Part shown: piece after piece, positions 34,453 to 42,712 of the stretch
How positions within the stretch are numbered: position 1 is the stretch's first letter
Layout of the letters: each line of letters begins with the position of its first letter
DNA from: Halorarius litoreus
GTDB taxonomy: Archaea > Halobacteriota > Halobacteria > Halobacteriales > Haloarculaceae
Assembly (NCBI RefSeq): GCF_024362405.1
Contig: NZ_CP101454.1
Location: 3,286,001-3,350,000, forward strand
Length of the DNA stretch: 64,000 nt
Direction of reading: 5' to 3'
Made by a program: the position numbers and the translations under genes
Notes under the pieces: model-generated
The model's input: the letters and a program-made list of their open reading frames with translations, nothing else
Told to the model about the DNA's origin: nothing
Database searches by the model: none

Positions 34453-34879
34453 ACGCGGTTATACGCGGACTGGTACCAAGGAATTTGTGCAGGCACAGGT
34501 TGTCCCGTTCATCGCGGACCACTACCGGACACTAGTCGAGGACGTCCGCCGAACCGTCCTGCGGTCGGTAACCACATACCACTTTGCTAAAGACGGATGG
34601 ACATCGGCGGTTCCCCACTTCATCTGTCTAGTTCTACCGGTCGAAGCAGACGCCATCTTGTGATTCACCAGAGCCGTCAATTCCGCGAACTCGTCTTGGA
34701 GTGTACCGTCAGAAACGTCGAACTCGCACTTACCGGCTCAAACGCATGAACCGGGGCGACAAAACATTGCCCGTTTTCTGGGATGAAATTGCGGATTTCC
34801 AGGCATAAGGCTACCGTACTTCCGCGTTTCTCGAAGCTAGGTATGAATAACAAAGCCACCGAGAAAAGCAGAGTTTTGC
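34453..34879. other. Gene-free interval before the cupredoxin gene
   Basis: Lower GC than its surroundings, with no coding frame that I can support on either strand. Probably holds the promoter of the gene at 34880 (AT-rich AATAACAAAGCCACC, TTTTGCATGA close to the start). Confidence 0.3.
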
Positions 34880-36967
34880 ATGAAAGACCCGACAGATATC
34901 GGTTATTCGTGGCCGGAGAAAGGGGGTGTAGCGGACGAGGGAGGCGAGTCGAGCGACGAAGATTCGGGGGCCTCGCGGAGACACGTCCTCCGAGGGGTCG
35001 GTCTCGCCGGCGTCGGACTCGGCCTCGGTGGATTCGCTACCCATCGGCAGGAGACGTTCCGTCTCGGGGGTGAGGTACAGGCATGGCGTGGACGGGCGCC
35101 CTCGTCCATCGCCGGTCAGGCGAACCCGACACTGTCGCTGCAGGCCGGCACGCAGTACGCCGTGACCTGGGAGAACCTCGACGGGCTCCCCCACAACTTC
35201 GTCATTCAGAACGAGGCGGGCGAACAGATGGTGCGCTCCGAGATCATCACCCAGCAGGGGGCGATGCAGACCGTGACATTCACGGCGAGTCCGGAGATGG
35301 CGACCTACTTGTGTGAGGTGCACCCGAACACGATGGTCGGGGACGTGAACGTGAGCGGGAGCGGGGGGAATCAGACGACCACGCAGGCGACGACGACGAC
35401 CACGCAGCAACAGGACAGCGCCGGGTACTTCGAACAGGGGCCGGAGGTCGGCGTCCAGGTCGTCGCACAGGGGATGACCGCGCCAACGGACCACGCGATA
35501 GCTGGGGACGGGAGCGGCCGACAGTTCGTCACCGACCAGACGGGCGAGGTGTGGGTCGTCACCGAGAACGGCCGGGAGCAGATGCCGTTCATCGACATCT
35601 CCGACCGCATGGTCACCCTCGGCGAGTTCAACGGGTCGTACGCCAACCCAACCCAGGCGTACGACGAACGCGGACTGCTCGGTATCGAGTTCCACCCCTC
35701 GTTCGCGGAGAACCGGAAGTTCTACCTCCACTACAGCGCGCCGCCGAACAATCAGACGCCGGACGGGTGGGACCACGTCGAGGTCGTCTCCGAGTTCACC
35801 GCGTCCTCGGACCTCACGACGGGCAACCCGGAGTCGGAGCGTATCCTCCTCCAGTTCCAGAAACCCCAGTATAACCACGACGGCGGCCCCATCGCGTTCG
35901 GCCCCGACGGCTACCTCTACGTCCCCATGGGTGACGGCGGCGGCGCCAACGACGACATGTACGGCCACGTCCCGGACTGGTACGACCGGAATGCTGGCGG
36001 GAACGGCCAGGACGTGACGGAGAACCTCCTCGGCGACGTCGTCCGCATCGACGTCGACGCCACCGAGGGGGACCGTCCGTACGGCATCCCGGACGACAAC
36101 CCCTTCGTCGGCACCGACGGACTGGACGAGATATACGCGTACGGCTTCCGCAACCCGTACGGGATCTCCTTCGACAGCGAGGGCAATCTGTTCGTCGCGG
36201 ACGCCGGACAGAACCTCTTCGAGGAGGTCGACGTCGTCGAGCGCGGCGGGAACTACGGCTGGAACGTCAAGGAGGGCACACACTGCTTCAGTACCGAGGA
36301 CCCGAGCGACCCGATGGCGATCACGGACTGTCCGTCGAACGAACCGAACAGCGGCCCGTACGACGGGAGTCCGCTCATCGACCCCGTGATAGAGTTCCCG
36401 CACACGTACCAGGGCGAGAGCGTCGGAATCACCGTCATCGGTGGCCACCGGTACGAGGCCACGACCATCCCCGAACTCGAGGGAAAATACGTGTTCGGAA
36501 TCTGGACGTCAGACCCCGCGCGGAACGAACCGAACGGCCGCGTGCTGGCTGCGACCCCGCCCGAGAACTTCGGCGGAGCGGGCGGCACCACGACCGGGAA
36601 CGCCGACCTCTGGCCCGTGCAGGAACTGGCCATCCAGGGCGGGTTCGACTACTTCGTCCGGATGTTCGGACAGGGCTCGAACGGTGACGTGTACGTCCTC
36701 GCGAACAAACGCGGCGCCCCCGAGGGGGATACCGGCGTCCTCCTCCAACTCGTCCCGCCCGGTGACGGCGGGACCACGACGACCACCGGGAACGCGACGA
36801 CGACGGGGACCGACGGCGGAACTACGACCTCCGAGACTACGACCGGTGGCGGCGATGCCGAGACAACATCGACGAGCGGCCCCGGACCGGGCTTCCTGCT
36901 GTCGGCGGTGGCCGTCCTCGGCGGCATCGGACTCGCAGCGAAACGGCGCCTTCAGGACGACGACTGA
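34880..36967 (+). CDS. Exported cupredoxin fused to a PQQ-type sugar dehydrogenase propeller, PGF-CTERM-like
   Basis: 695 residues. SRRHVLRGVGLAGVGLGLGG (~residues 34-53) is a Tat signal. Residues ~75-155 are a cupredoxin: NLDGLPHNFVIQNE supplies one His and YLCEVHPNTMVGD the Cys, His and Met of a type 1 copper site. A Thr/Gln-rich linker follows (TTTQATTTTTQQQ). Residues ~190-630 are a glucose/sorbosone dehydrogenase beta-propeller: RGLLGIEFHPSFAENRKFYL, YNHDGGPIAFGPDGYLYVPM, GDGGGANDD and YGFRNPYGISFDSEGNLFVA. After a TTTG spacer, PGPGFLLSAVAVLGGIGLAA then KRR matches a PGF-CTERM anchor. It is probably cell-surface bound and passes electrons from sugar oxidation to copper; the electron path is inference. 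Confidence 0.88.
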   Translation: MKDPTDIGYSWPEKGGVADEGGESSDEDSGASRRHVLRGVGLAGVGLGLGGFATHRQETFRLGGEVQAWRGRAPSSIAGQANPTLSLQAGTQYAVTWENLDGLPHNFVIQNEAGEQMVRSEIITQQGAMQTVTFTASPEMATYLCEVHPNTMVGDVNVSGSGGNQTTTQATTTTTQQQDSAGYFEQGPEVGVQVVAQGMTAPTDHAIAGDGSGRQFVTDQTGEVWVVTENGREQMPFIDISDRMVTLGEFNGSYANPTQAYDERGLLGIEFHPSFAENRKFYLHYSAPPNNQTPDGWDHVEVVSEFTASSDLTTGNPESERILLQFQKPQYNHDGGPIAFGPDGYLYVPMGDGGGANDDMYGHVPDWYDRNAGGNGQDVTENLLGDVVRIDVDATEGDRPYGIPDDNPFVGTDGLDEIYAYGFRNPYGISFDSEGNLFVADAGQNLFEEVDVVERGGNYGWNVKEGTHCFSTEDPSDPMAITDCPSNEPNSGPYDGSPLIDPVIEFPHTYQGESVGITVIGGHRYEATTIPELEGKYVFGIWTSDPARNEPNGRVLAATPPENFGGAGGTTTGNADLWPVQELAIQGGFDYFVRMFGQGSNGDVYVLANKRGAPEGDTGVLLQLVPPGDGGTTTTTGNATTTGTDGGTTTSETTTGGGDAETTSTSGPGPGFLLSAVAVLGGIGLAAKRRLQDDD

Positions 36968-37159
36968 CACCGGCCGCCCCACCGACGTGGCCGCAACGCT
37001 CACGACGACTCGGTCGCACCGTCCAACCCACCGTACCACTGCGTCGTGGACACTGCGATCCATCACCGCCGTCCCCAACACGAGGAGTTTCTCTCCGACG
37101 ACGTCTCGACGAACATCGAAACCGTCGAGAACCTCCTCGAGTCGCTGGCGACTCCCTAC

Positions 37160-37558
37160 TCAGGTCTCGATCCAGGTCTCGACGCTCGCCTCGGGCGTCG
37201 TCGCCGCCGGACAGATGACGGTCCCCGTGCGATGACCCTGCGCCGGGACGTGCGTGAACGACAGCGTGCGGGAGACCGATCCGCACTGGACGCCAACCTG
37301 GGCCGACAGCAGGCCGGTCGCCTTGCGGTTGTCAAACTGGACGGTCACCTGCTGTCCTGCGATGTCGGCGGTCGGGTCGACCGCGATGATGGTCGCGGTC
37401 GGTTCTGCCCCTTCCGATGCCGTCGCAGCCTGCAGTCCGACGTACCCGAGCGTTCCGACGATCAGGAGGATGCTCATGGCGACGATTACCCGTTCGAGCA
37501 GGACGCCCCAGTCTAACTCCTCGTTCTCCGCCACCGTGGCGTCGCTGTCGGCCGTCAT
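37160..37558 (-). CDS. TIGR02588-like single-pass membrane protein, copy 2
   Basis: 132 residues from ATG 37558. Acidic N-terminus, one helix (ERVIVAMSILLIVGTLGYVG), then TADIAGQQVTVQFDNRKATG, SVSRTLSFTHVPAQGHRTGT, VICPAATTPEASVETWIET. The FTHVPAxGHRTGTV segment is shared with the remnant at 4990, and FENVPAGGRRVGTV in copy 1 aligns with it. The ATG overlaps the stop of the TIGR02587-like gene. It is convergent with the cupredoxin gene across ~190 bp. Confidence 0.75.
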   Translation of the reverse strand: MTADSDATVAENEELDWGVLLERVIVAMSILLIVGTLGYVGLQAATASEGAEPTATIIAVDPTADIAGQQVTVQFDNRKATGLLSAQVGVQCGSVSRTLSFTHVPAQGHRTGTVICPAATTPEASVETWIET

Positions 37559-38346
37559 GCGAGCACCACCTGTGCCGCGCTCGCCCCAATCGCCGTTGGG
37601 AACGCGAGGACGATTGTTTGACGCACGACGGTGTCGAACTGCAGGCTTCCCGACCCGCCCAGTACGACGAGCAGTCCCGCCCCGACGAGCAAGGCGACTG
37701 CGTAGACCACGCAGGTCTGTTCGACCTGTTGCCACGGCGAGAGTCCATGTAGCCGTCCCGCTTGCCCCCGAAATTCCAGTTCGTAGAGGACGAGATACAC
37801 TACTACCAGCGTGATGAGGAGGATGACACCAATCCGGACCCAACGCGACCCGGCGGCGATCAAGTCGACTTCGTCGGTCGGTGCGATGGGCGCCGCGAAG
37901 AAGACAGCTCCCAGCGTGAAGATGCCGAGGTTGTGCGGGAAGTTCCGCGCCGAGAGCTCGTCTTGCCCACCGCTGAGCACCCCGTTGGCGAGTCCGGCTC
38001 CGAACGCGAGCGGGACGACCTGCAACAGTCCGGCCCGAACGACAACGGACGTCGGTGTCCCGGGGCCGACGATGCCGAGCAGAAGCAGCACGCCGTACCC
38101 CGCGACGTAGCTTTGGAACACGACTTCTGCGAACTCGACCCACATCGACGACCGACTGGATGCGTCTTGTTCCTCGTCCCGAAAGCCGACGCTCCGGATG
38201 ATCGGTATCACGAGCCCCAGTCCGACGACGAGAAACGCGACCAGATGCCCCGTCGGCGCCTCGCCGGCGAGGTCCCGTCCGCGTCCTGGACGAGCGTGCT
38301 CGCCGTCAAGCAGGGACCGAACGTCAACTAATCGATTTCCATACAT
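37555..38346 (-). CDS. TIGR02587-like membrane protein, copy 2, altered N-terminus
   Basis: 263 residues from ATG 38346. From SVGFRDEEQDASSRSSMWVE onward it matches copy 1: FAEVVFQSYVAGYGVLLLLG, VVPLAFGAGLANGVLSGGQD, FPHNLGIFTLGAVFFAAPIA, VVRQTIVLAFPTAIGASAAQ. The first membrane helix and the YTMETW motif of copy 1 are replaced by a charged segment (VRSLLDGEHARPGRGRDLAG), which looks like a frameshift or deletion near the 5' end. The protein may be defective or start differently. Confidence 0.65.
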   Translation of the reverse strand: MYGNRLVDVRSLLDGEHARPGRGRDLAGEAPTGHLVAFLVVGLGLVIPIIRSVGFRDEEQDASSRSSMWVEFAEVVFQSYVAGYGVLLLLGIVGPGTPTSVVVRAGLLQVVPLAFGAGLANGVLSGGQDELSARNFPHNLGIFTLGAVFFAAPIAPTDEVDLIAAGSRWVRIGVILLITLVVVYLVLYELEFRGQAGRLHGLSPWQQVEQTCVVYAVALLVGAGLLVVLGGSGSLQFDTVVRQTIVLAFPTAIGASAAQVVLA

Positions 38347-38645
38347 CCTTTGGCCCTGGAGAATGTGTCGTTCACCCGTATGGAGTCGTGGAGCGGGTGG
38401 CAAACACAACCGCGGTATTCGACAGCCCGTACCTCACGGAAGTGCGGACAATCGCGCACATCGGGTAGAATAGCGTGGCTTCGTACCACAGTGTGAACGA
38501 CGCACTCGGTGAGGAGTCCCCAGCGGAGCTATCTGTGAGTCCGTTATCGCGATAGACGGCGATGGGCGAACACCCCCCTCTGATCAGGACACGACGGGAA
38601 GCAACCTGTCACCAGAGTCATCACCGTGAGAGCCGATAGCAACTC
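38347..38645. other. Intergenic region between divergent TIGR02587 and DUF4177 genes
   Basis: No coding frame recognised. It probably carries the promoter of the DUF4177/membrane protein operon at 38646. Confidence 0.3.
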
Positions 38646-38843
38646 ATGGGTACTGAAATGCACCAGCAATGGGAATACAAGACACTCGAACCGCCGAAGG
38701 GATTGACCAAGCGAGAGACGGTCGATCCAACAGACGAACTAAACCGCCTCGGTACAGAGGGCTGGGAACTCGCAGAGACGATCAGCTACGACGGTGGCGG
38801 CACGAAACTACTGCTGTTCAAACGCCCGATCTCTCATGAATGA
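38646..38843 (+). CDS. DUF4177 small protein, copy 2
   Basis: 65 residues: MHQQWEYKTLEPPKGLTKRE, ELNRLGTEGWELAETISYDG, GGTKLLLFKRPI. It matches copy 1 at 32597 along its length. The stop overlaps the start of the next gene by 8 nt (ATGAATGA), so the two are translationally coupled as in copy 1. Confidence 0.88.
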   Translation: MGTEMHQQWEYKTLEPPKGLTKRETVDPTDELNRLGTEGWELAETISYDGGGTKLLLFKRPISHE

Positions 38844-39831
38844 CTTCTCGACGAGTAGCACGCTACGTGAACGGACGGACGTCAACAAATACTGGTTCTG
38901 GTTGCTGCTCGGGGCTAACCGGTGGGTCGTCGCTGGCGCGCTCGCGTTCCTAATCTTCCTCGTGTTCATGATCTGGGGCGTGCTGAAGCCGGTGTCGTTG
39001 CTCTCGACCATGCAGTCGAGCGACATGGTCGAGACGGTATTCGCCAGTCTCGTCGGCGCGATCATCACAGGAACGACGCTCGTCGTCACGATCAATCAGC
39101 TCGTCCTCTCCCAGGAAATCGGCTCGCTCGGGAGCCAGCGTAGTCGGATGGATATGACGATGGATTTTCGCCAGAACACCGACAGCCTCCTCGGGATGCC
39201 GACGCCAGCCGACCCTGCGGCCTACCTCCATGCGCTTATCGAAACGAGCGAACAGCGAGCGAAGACACTGCGAGACACACTCTCCGAGACTGAAAACCGA
39301 GCGCTCTACAAGAATGTAAACGAGTACGTCACCGACCTGTTGGAGAACGCTGACCACGCACGTACCCACCTCGAAGACACAGATTTCGGCACCTTCGACG
39401 TCGTATCGCCCGCGCTCGATTATAATTACGATCGGAAAATGCACGACGTTCGCCGGCTCGGGATGGAGTACGAAGACTCCCTCACCGACGAAGAACGAAG
39501 CGCGTTCAGAAATTTGCTCGAGGTGCTCACGATGTACGGGGTAGTCCGCGAGTACATCAAGGATCTCTACATCCAGTGGGCGCTGGTGAAACTCTCACGA
39601 GCCATCCTGTACGCCGCAGTGATCGCACTCTCCGTCGCTGGGGGGATGGTCGTCTTCGTCGACCCGACGACGTTCACCGGTACGTTCCTCGGCATCGAGA
39701 GCGTTCTCTGGGTCGTTAGCGCCGCGTTTGCCATCTCAGTGCTGCCATTTCTCCTGTTCACATCCTACATCCTGCGGCTCGCGACGCTCGCCAAACAGAC
39801 GCTCTCGATGGGACCGCTCATGCTTAGCTAA
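38836..39831 (+). CDS. Four-helix membrane protein, paralog family of five (copy 4, DUF4177-linked)
   Basis: 331 residues from ATG 38836. TM1 (RWVVAGALAFLIFLVFMIWG), TM2 leading into TLVVTINQLVLSQEIGSLGS, DPAAYLHALIETSEQRAKTL, an acidic helical region, VREYIKDLYIQWALVKLSRA, TM3 and TM4, ending RLATLAKQTLSMGPLMLS. It shares DMVETxFxSxxxxIxTGTTLVVTI with copy 3. An upstream in-frame ATG lies inside the DUF4177 gene and is rejected in favour of the overlap start. Confidence 0.82.
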   Translation: MNDFSTSSTLRERTDVNKYWFWLLLGANRWVVAGALAFLIFLVFMIWGVLKPVSLLSTMQSSDMVETVFASLVGAIITGTTLVVTINQLVLSQEIGSLGSQRSRMDMTMDFRQNTDSLLGMPTPADPAAYLHALIETSEQRAKTLRDTLSETENRALYKNVNEYVTDLLENADHARTHLEDTDFGTFDVVSPALDYNYDRKMHDVRRLGMEYEDSLTDEERSAFRNLLEVLTMYGVVREYIKDLYIQWALVKLSRAILYAAVIALSVAGGMVVFVDPTTFTGTFLGIESVLWVVSAAFAISVLPFLLFTSYILRLATLAKQTLSMGPLMLS

Positions 39832-40024
39832 CCGACTACCGGATTCAAACGCCTACTACGCAGGTCGCCCCGCCCCCATGCCCGGTAGGGGTGGCGCACT
39901 CGGACGGTCTGGACTCGCTGTGACGCGTCGCAGCCCGCAACCCCAGCTCGGCGATGATCCCGCCGCTCTCGACGGTCCACCGGAGCGCGTCGAGAGGCCG
40001 GCCAAGCCGGTGGGCGGTTCACGC

Positions 40025-40324
40025 TCAATCCTCTTGGACGGGGGAGATCGCTTCTCGTGGAGCACTACAGTTCGGGCACGCTTCTGGCAACTCCCTCTCC
40101 AGTTCGCCCATCTCTCCGCATTCGGCACACCGCCACATCAGGTACCCTTCTCCGAACTCCTGCCCCGGTAGTTCCTCGACCTCGCTCTCGTGGGGGTCCA
40201 TCGCCTCCACTTCGAACCCATCGTCGATGAGTCCGCTCACGCGTCCCACTGGTCGCCCGTTGCTATCGTACACTACTTCTCCCGGTTTGATCGACGCACT
40301 ATGGCTATGGTTCTGGTCGTCCAT
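40025..40324 (-). CDS. Rubredoxin-like zinc-finger protein with PRC-like N-terminus (intact copy)
   Basis: 99 residues from ATG 40324. The N-terminal half (KPGEVVYDSNGRPVGRVSGL, IDDGFEVEAMDPHE) has PRC-barrel-like strand pairs; the C-terminal half (GEGYLMWRCAECGEMGELER, ELPEACPNCSAPRE) has two CxxC knuckles spaced like a rubredoxin or zinc finger. Such haloarchaeal proteins are uncharacterised. It is divergent from the acetyltransferase at 40468 with ~140 bp between. The same divergent pair existed at ~17.5 kb, where a deletion has removed both 5' ends. Confidence 0.8.
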   Translation of the reverse strand: MDDQNHSHSASIKPGEVVYDSNGRPVGRVSGLIDDGFEVEAMDPHESEVEELPGQEFGEGYLMWRCAECGEMGELERELPEACPNCSAPREAISPVQED

Positions 40325-40467
40325 TCCATGATAGTGGGTTTGCACGGGTATCCCGTTTGTGGGAACATCTGCGTAGACTCTAATCTGTACCAAGCGTGAG
40401 GGTCGTTCGGCCGCGCAGAGATGAGGACCAACCGACGACTTAACCGTGTTCGACGACAACTTACCGC

Positions 40468-41217
40468 ATGGAAGTTCGCCCTGCGGAGCCAGCCGACCGG
40501 GAACGGATCAGAGCGATCGCGCGCGACTCGCTGCAGTCGTCGTACTCGCTCAGCCCACAGCAGATCGAGACGATCCTCGAAGATGAGTTCGACGACACGT
40601 CACTGAACGACCTCCTCGAAGATACGGACACAACCGTGCTCGTCGTCGACGAGACGATCGACGGCACGGAGACTGTTTACGGGTTCCTCACCGTCGATGT
40701 CGGAACACGAGCGACGATCCGGTGGCTCCACGTGGATCCGGAGGCGCGGGGCAAGGGCATCGCCACGGCGCTGCTCGATCGCGTTCGCGAAGAGTTTGTC
40801 GAGAAGCCGATTGCGGCGTGTGTCCTCGACGAAGCCGTCGAAGGCGGCGACTTCCTCAAAGGGTTCGGCCTCAAAGAGAGTGACCACGACCAGATACTGC
40901 TCGGCGGGGAGGAGTACGATGTCACCATGTTCACGGAGGGGCAAAAGACAGAGACGCCGAACGAACCCGCTGTCCCGATCCCCGAATCCGTCACCGTAGA
41001 TGGAGTTGCTAGGTCCGTCAATCGCGATGAGACCGTTCCCGGCAGGGAGGCCCCATTCTTCACGGTGTCCCGTGCGGAAGACGAGGAGGACGCGTACGGG
41101 TACTTCTGTTCACAGTGTGGCAGTACTGACGTCTCCGCCGACGCACAAGGCAGGCTCGAGTGCGGGAACTGTGGTAACGTTCATCTGGCTGACGAGTGGG
41201 ACGATGCGTATCTCTGA
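40468..41217 (+). CDS. GNAT N-acetyltransferase with C-terminal zinc ribbon (intact copy)
   Basis: 249 residues. MEVRPAEPADRERIRAIARD begins the GNAT fold; IRWLHVDPEARGKGIATALL contains the acetyl-CoA pyrophosphate loop (R-G-K-G-I-A). After a linker (TVPGREAPFFTVSRAEDE), a zinc ribbon CSQCGSTDVSADAQGRLECG then NCGNVHLADEWDDAYL closes the protein. The ribbon suggests binding to nucleic acid or a protein partner. The substrate is unknown. It ends 12 bp before the metzincin-like gene, so they probably form one transcript. Confidence 0.85.
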   Translation: MEVRPAEPADRERIRAIARDSLQSSYSLSPQQIETILEDEFDDTSLNDLLEDTDTTVLVVDETIDGTETVYGFLTVDVGTRATIRWLHVDPEARGKGIATALLDRVREEFVEKPIAACVLDEAVEGGDFLKGFGLKESDHDQILLGGEEYDVTMFTEGQKTETPNEPAVPIPESVTVDGVARSVNRDETVPGREAPFFTVSRAEDEEDAYGYFCSQCGSTDVSADAQGRLECGNCGNVHLADEWDDAYL

Positions 41218-41229
41218 GATCGTCCCATA

Positions 41230-42537
41230 ATGGACGATGCTCAGGCGATGAATCACGAGTCCTCCGACGTCGACCGGAACTCCTCAGGCGGTGCGGTACC
41301 TCAGTTCAATGAGGCGGATCAGCCCGACCAGCCGACTGTGGACGATCGGAGTGACGATGAGGCCGGGGCACCGATCGACGTGGGGATTCTCGTTGCGCAC
41401 TCGCCTGGTGGGGATGTCGAGCCGCTCCGGTCGTTCGCCGAGCGGATGGCCCGGGACGGTATCGAAGAGCTGGCGGCAGCCACGGACGCAGCTTGGCGGA
41501 TCCACTGTGCCGATCCGGACTCGCTCACCGACCGTGCTCCTCGACGGCCGTCCGAGTTCCTCGATGAAGCCGCGCTTCACATGACGAAACGCCCGTACGA
41601 CCTGGTCGTCGTCGTGACCGACGTGCCCCTCACCACGCGGGAGGAGCGATCCGTCGAGGGGCTCGCTTCCCCGCTCGCCCGCGTCGTTGTCGTCTCCACA
41701 CGACGACTCCTGCGGACCCACGACCGGGAGACGGTCAGGGCGCTCGATTCACCGGCCGTCCGCTGGAACGCTGCGACCCTCCTCGTTCACCTCCTGGGAC
41801 ACGTATTTCGTGCGGACCACGGTGATGGCGGCGTCATGGCTCCGTTCTCGTTTGACCCCTCCCGACGGAGCGTCCCGCCGTTCGATGCGGACATCACGGA
41901 TCACCTCAGAGGGATTGCGACCCGCATTCCCCAAGCAGACGTCTCGCGAGGGCGGCTTCAACGGCTGGCGTTTCACGTGGTGAGCCTCGTGCGGAATCCG
42001 GGTATCGTCGCCGCGACGCTGCTGCAGAGTCGCGCCCCCCTGCTCCCGTTCTCACTCCCGCGCCTCTCGACGGCCGCTGTGACGCCGACACTGATCCTGG
42101 TGTTCAGTGCCGAGGCATGGGACGTCGGGCTGAACCTGACCAACCGTACGGCCGCACTCTTCGCGATAGGGAGTGTCATCGCTGCCGCAGTCCATCTCCT
42201 GTACGTTCAGCGCCTCACGTTCCCACGAGAGCGCAGCCAGGTGTTCACCGAACATATGGCACTGGTGAACGTGACAGTGTTCTTCATCCTCGTCGTGGCG
42301 ATGATGGGGCTCTTCATCCTCGTCGGATCGATCATGCTCCTGATCGAGTTCGCCGTCTTTCCGCCGAACCTGATGACGAACTGGCCGAGCCTCGAGGAAC
42401 CCACGGTCGGGCTCGTCGACCTTGTCCGTGTCGGGGCCTTCATCAGCACGCTCGGTGTGCTGTCGGGCGCGCTCGCCGGCGGTACCGAAAATCGGATGGC
42501 GCTCCGGCATCTCGCGCTCTTCCGTGACAGGCCGTAG
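41230..42537 (+). CDS. Membrane protein with degenerate metzincin-type motif
   Basis: 435 residues. After an acidic N-terminus, residues 48-215 form a soluble alpha/beta domain (VGILVAHSPGGDVEPLRSFA, RPYDLVVVVTDVPLTTREER, LARVVVVSTRRL). At 187-197 it reads HLLGHVFRADH, the exact His spacing of metzincin proteases (HExxHxxGxxH) but with Leu in place of the catalytic Glu and Arg for Gly; GVMAPF at 201-206 resembles the Met-turn. About four membrane helices follow (VTPTLILVFSAEAWDVGL, LVNVTVFFILVVAMMGLFIL). The layout is like archaemetzincin plus a membrane anchor. It may bind zinc without proteolysis; that is inference. Confidence 0.7.
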   Translation: MDDAQAMNHESSDVDRNSSGGAVPQFNEADQPDQPTVDDRSDDEAGAPIDVGILVAHSPGGDVEPLRSFAERMARDGIEELAAATDAAWRIHCADPDSLTDRAPRRPSEFLDEAALHMTKRPYDLVVVVTDVPLTTREERSVEGLASPLARVVVVSTRRLLRTHDRETVRALDSPAVRWNAATLLVHLLGHVFRADHGDGGVMAPFSFDPSRRSVPPFDADITDHLRGIATRIPQADVSRGRLQRLAFHVVSLVRNPGIVAATLLQSRAPLLPFSLPRLSTAAVTPTLILVFSAEAWDVGLNLTNRTAALFAIGSVIAAAVHLLYVQRLTFPRERSQVFTEHMALVNVTVFFILVVAMMGLFILVGSIMLLIEFAVFPPNLMTNWPSLEEPTVGLVDLVRVGAFISTLGVLSGALAGGTENRMALRHLALFRDRP

Positions 42538-42619
42538 ACCTTCGACACCCCCGGGTGAACGGGAGGTGCGGCGCGTGACCTGCGACGCCACCACGTACGC
42601 AGCCATCCTTGGTACATAC

Positions 42620-42635
42620 CCGCAAGGTCTTGCGG
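42620..42635. promoter_or_regulatory. Perfect palindrome CCGCAAG-GT-CTTGCGG
   Basis: A 7+2+7 bp inverted repeat ~78-93 bp upstream of the membrane protein at 42713. It is built from the same GCAAG/CTTGC half-sites as the other intergenic elements of this window. Likely an operator or a stem at a transcript 5' end. Confidence 0.45.
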
Positions 42636-42712
42636 CTGTGGACCGTACCTTATCGCATGAATTATCGATTACGGGTAGGTCCTCCCAGCCGTAGCGCTCA
42701 GAGGCCGGTGTC

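Noticed and set aside
34811..36448. 545-codon frame antisense to the cupredoxin-propeller gene
   Set aside because: A high-GC shadow: Val/Arg-rich with no motif, while the plus strand encodes a clear domain protein.
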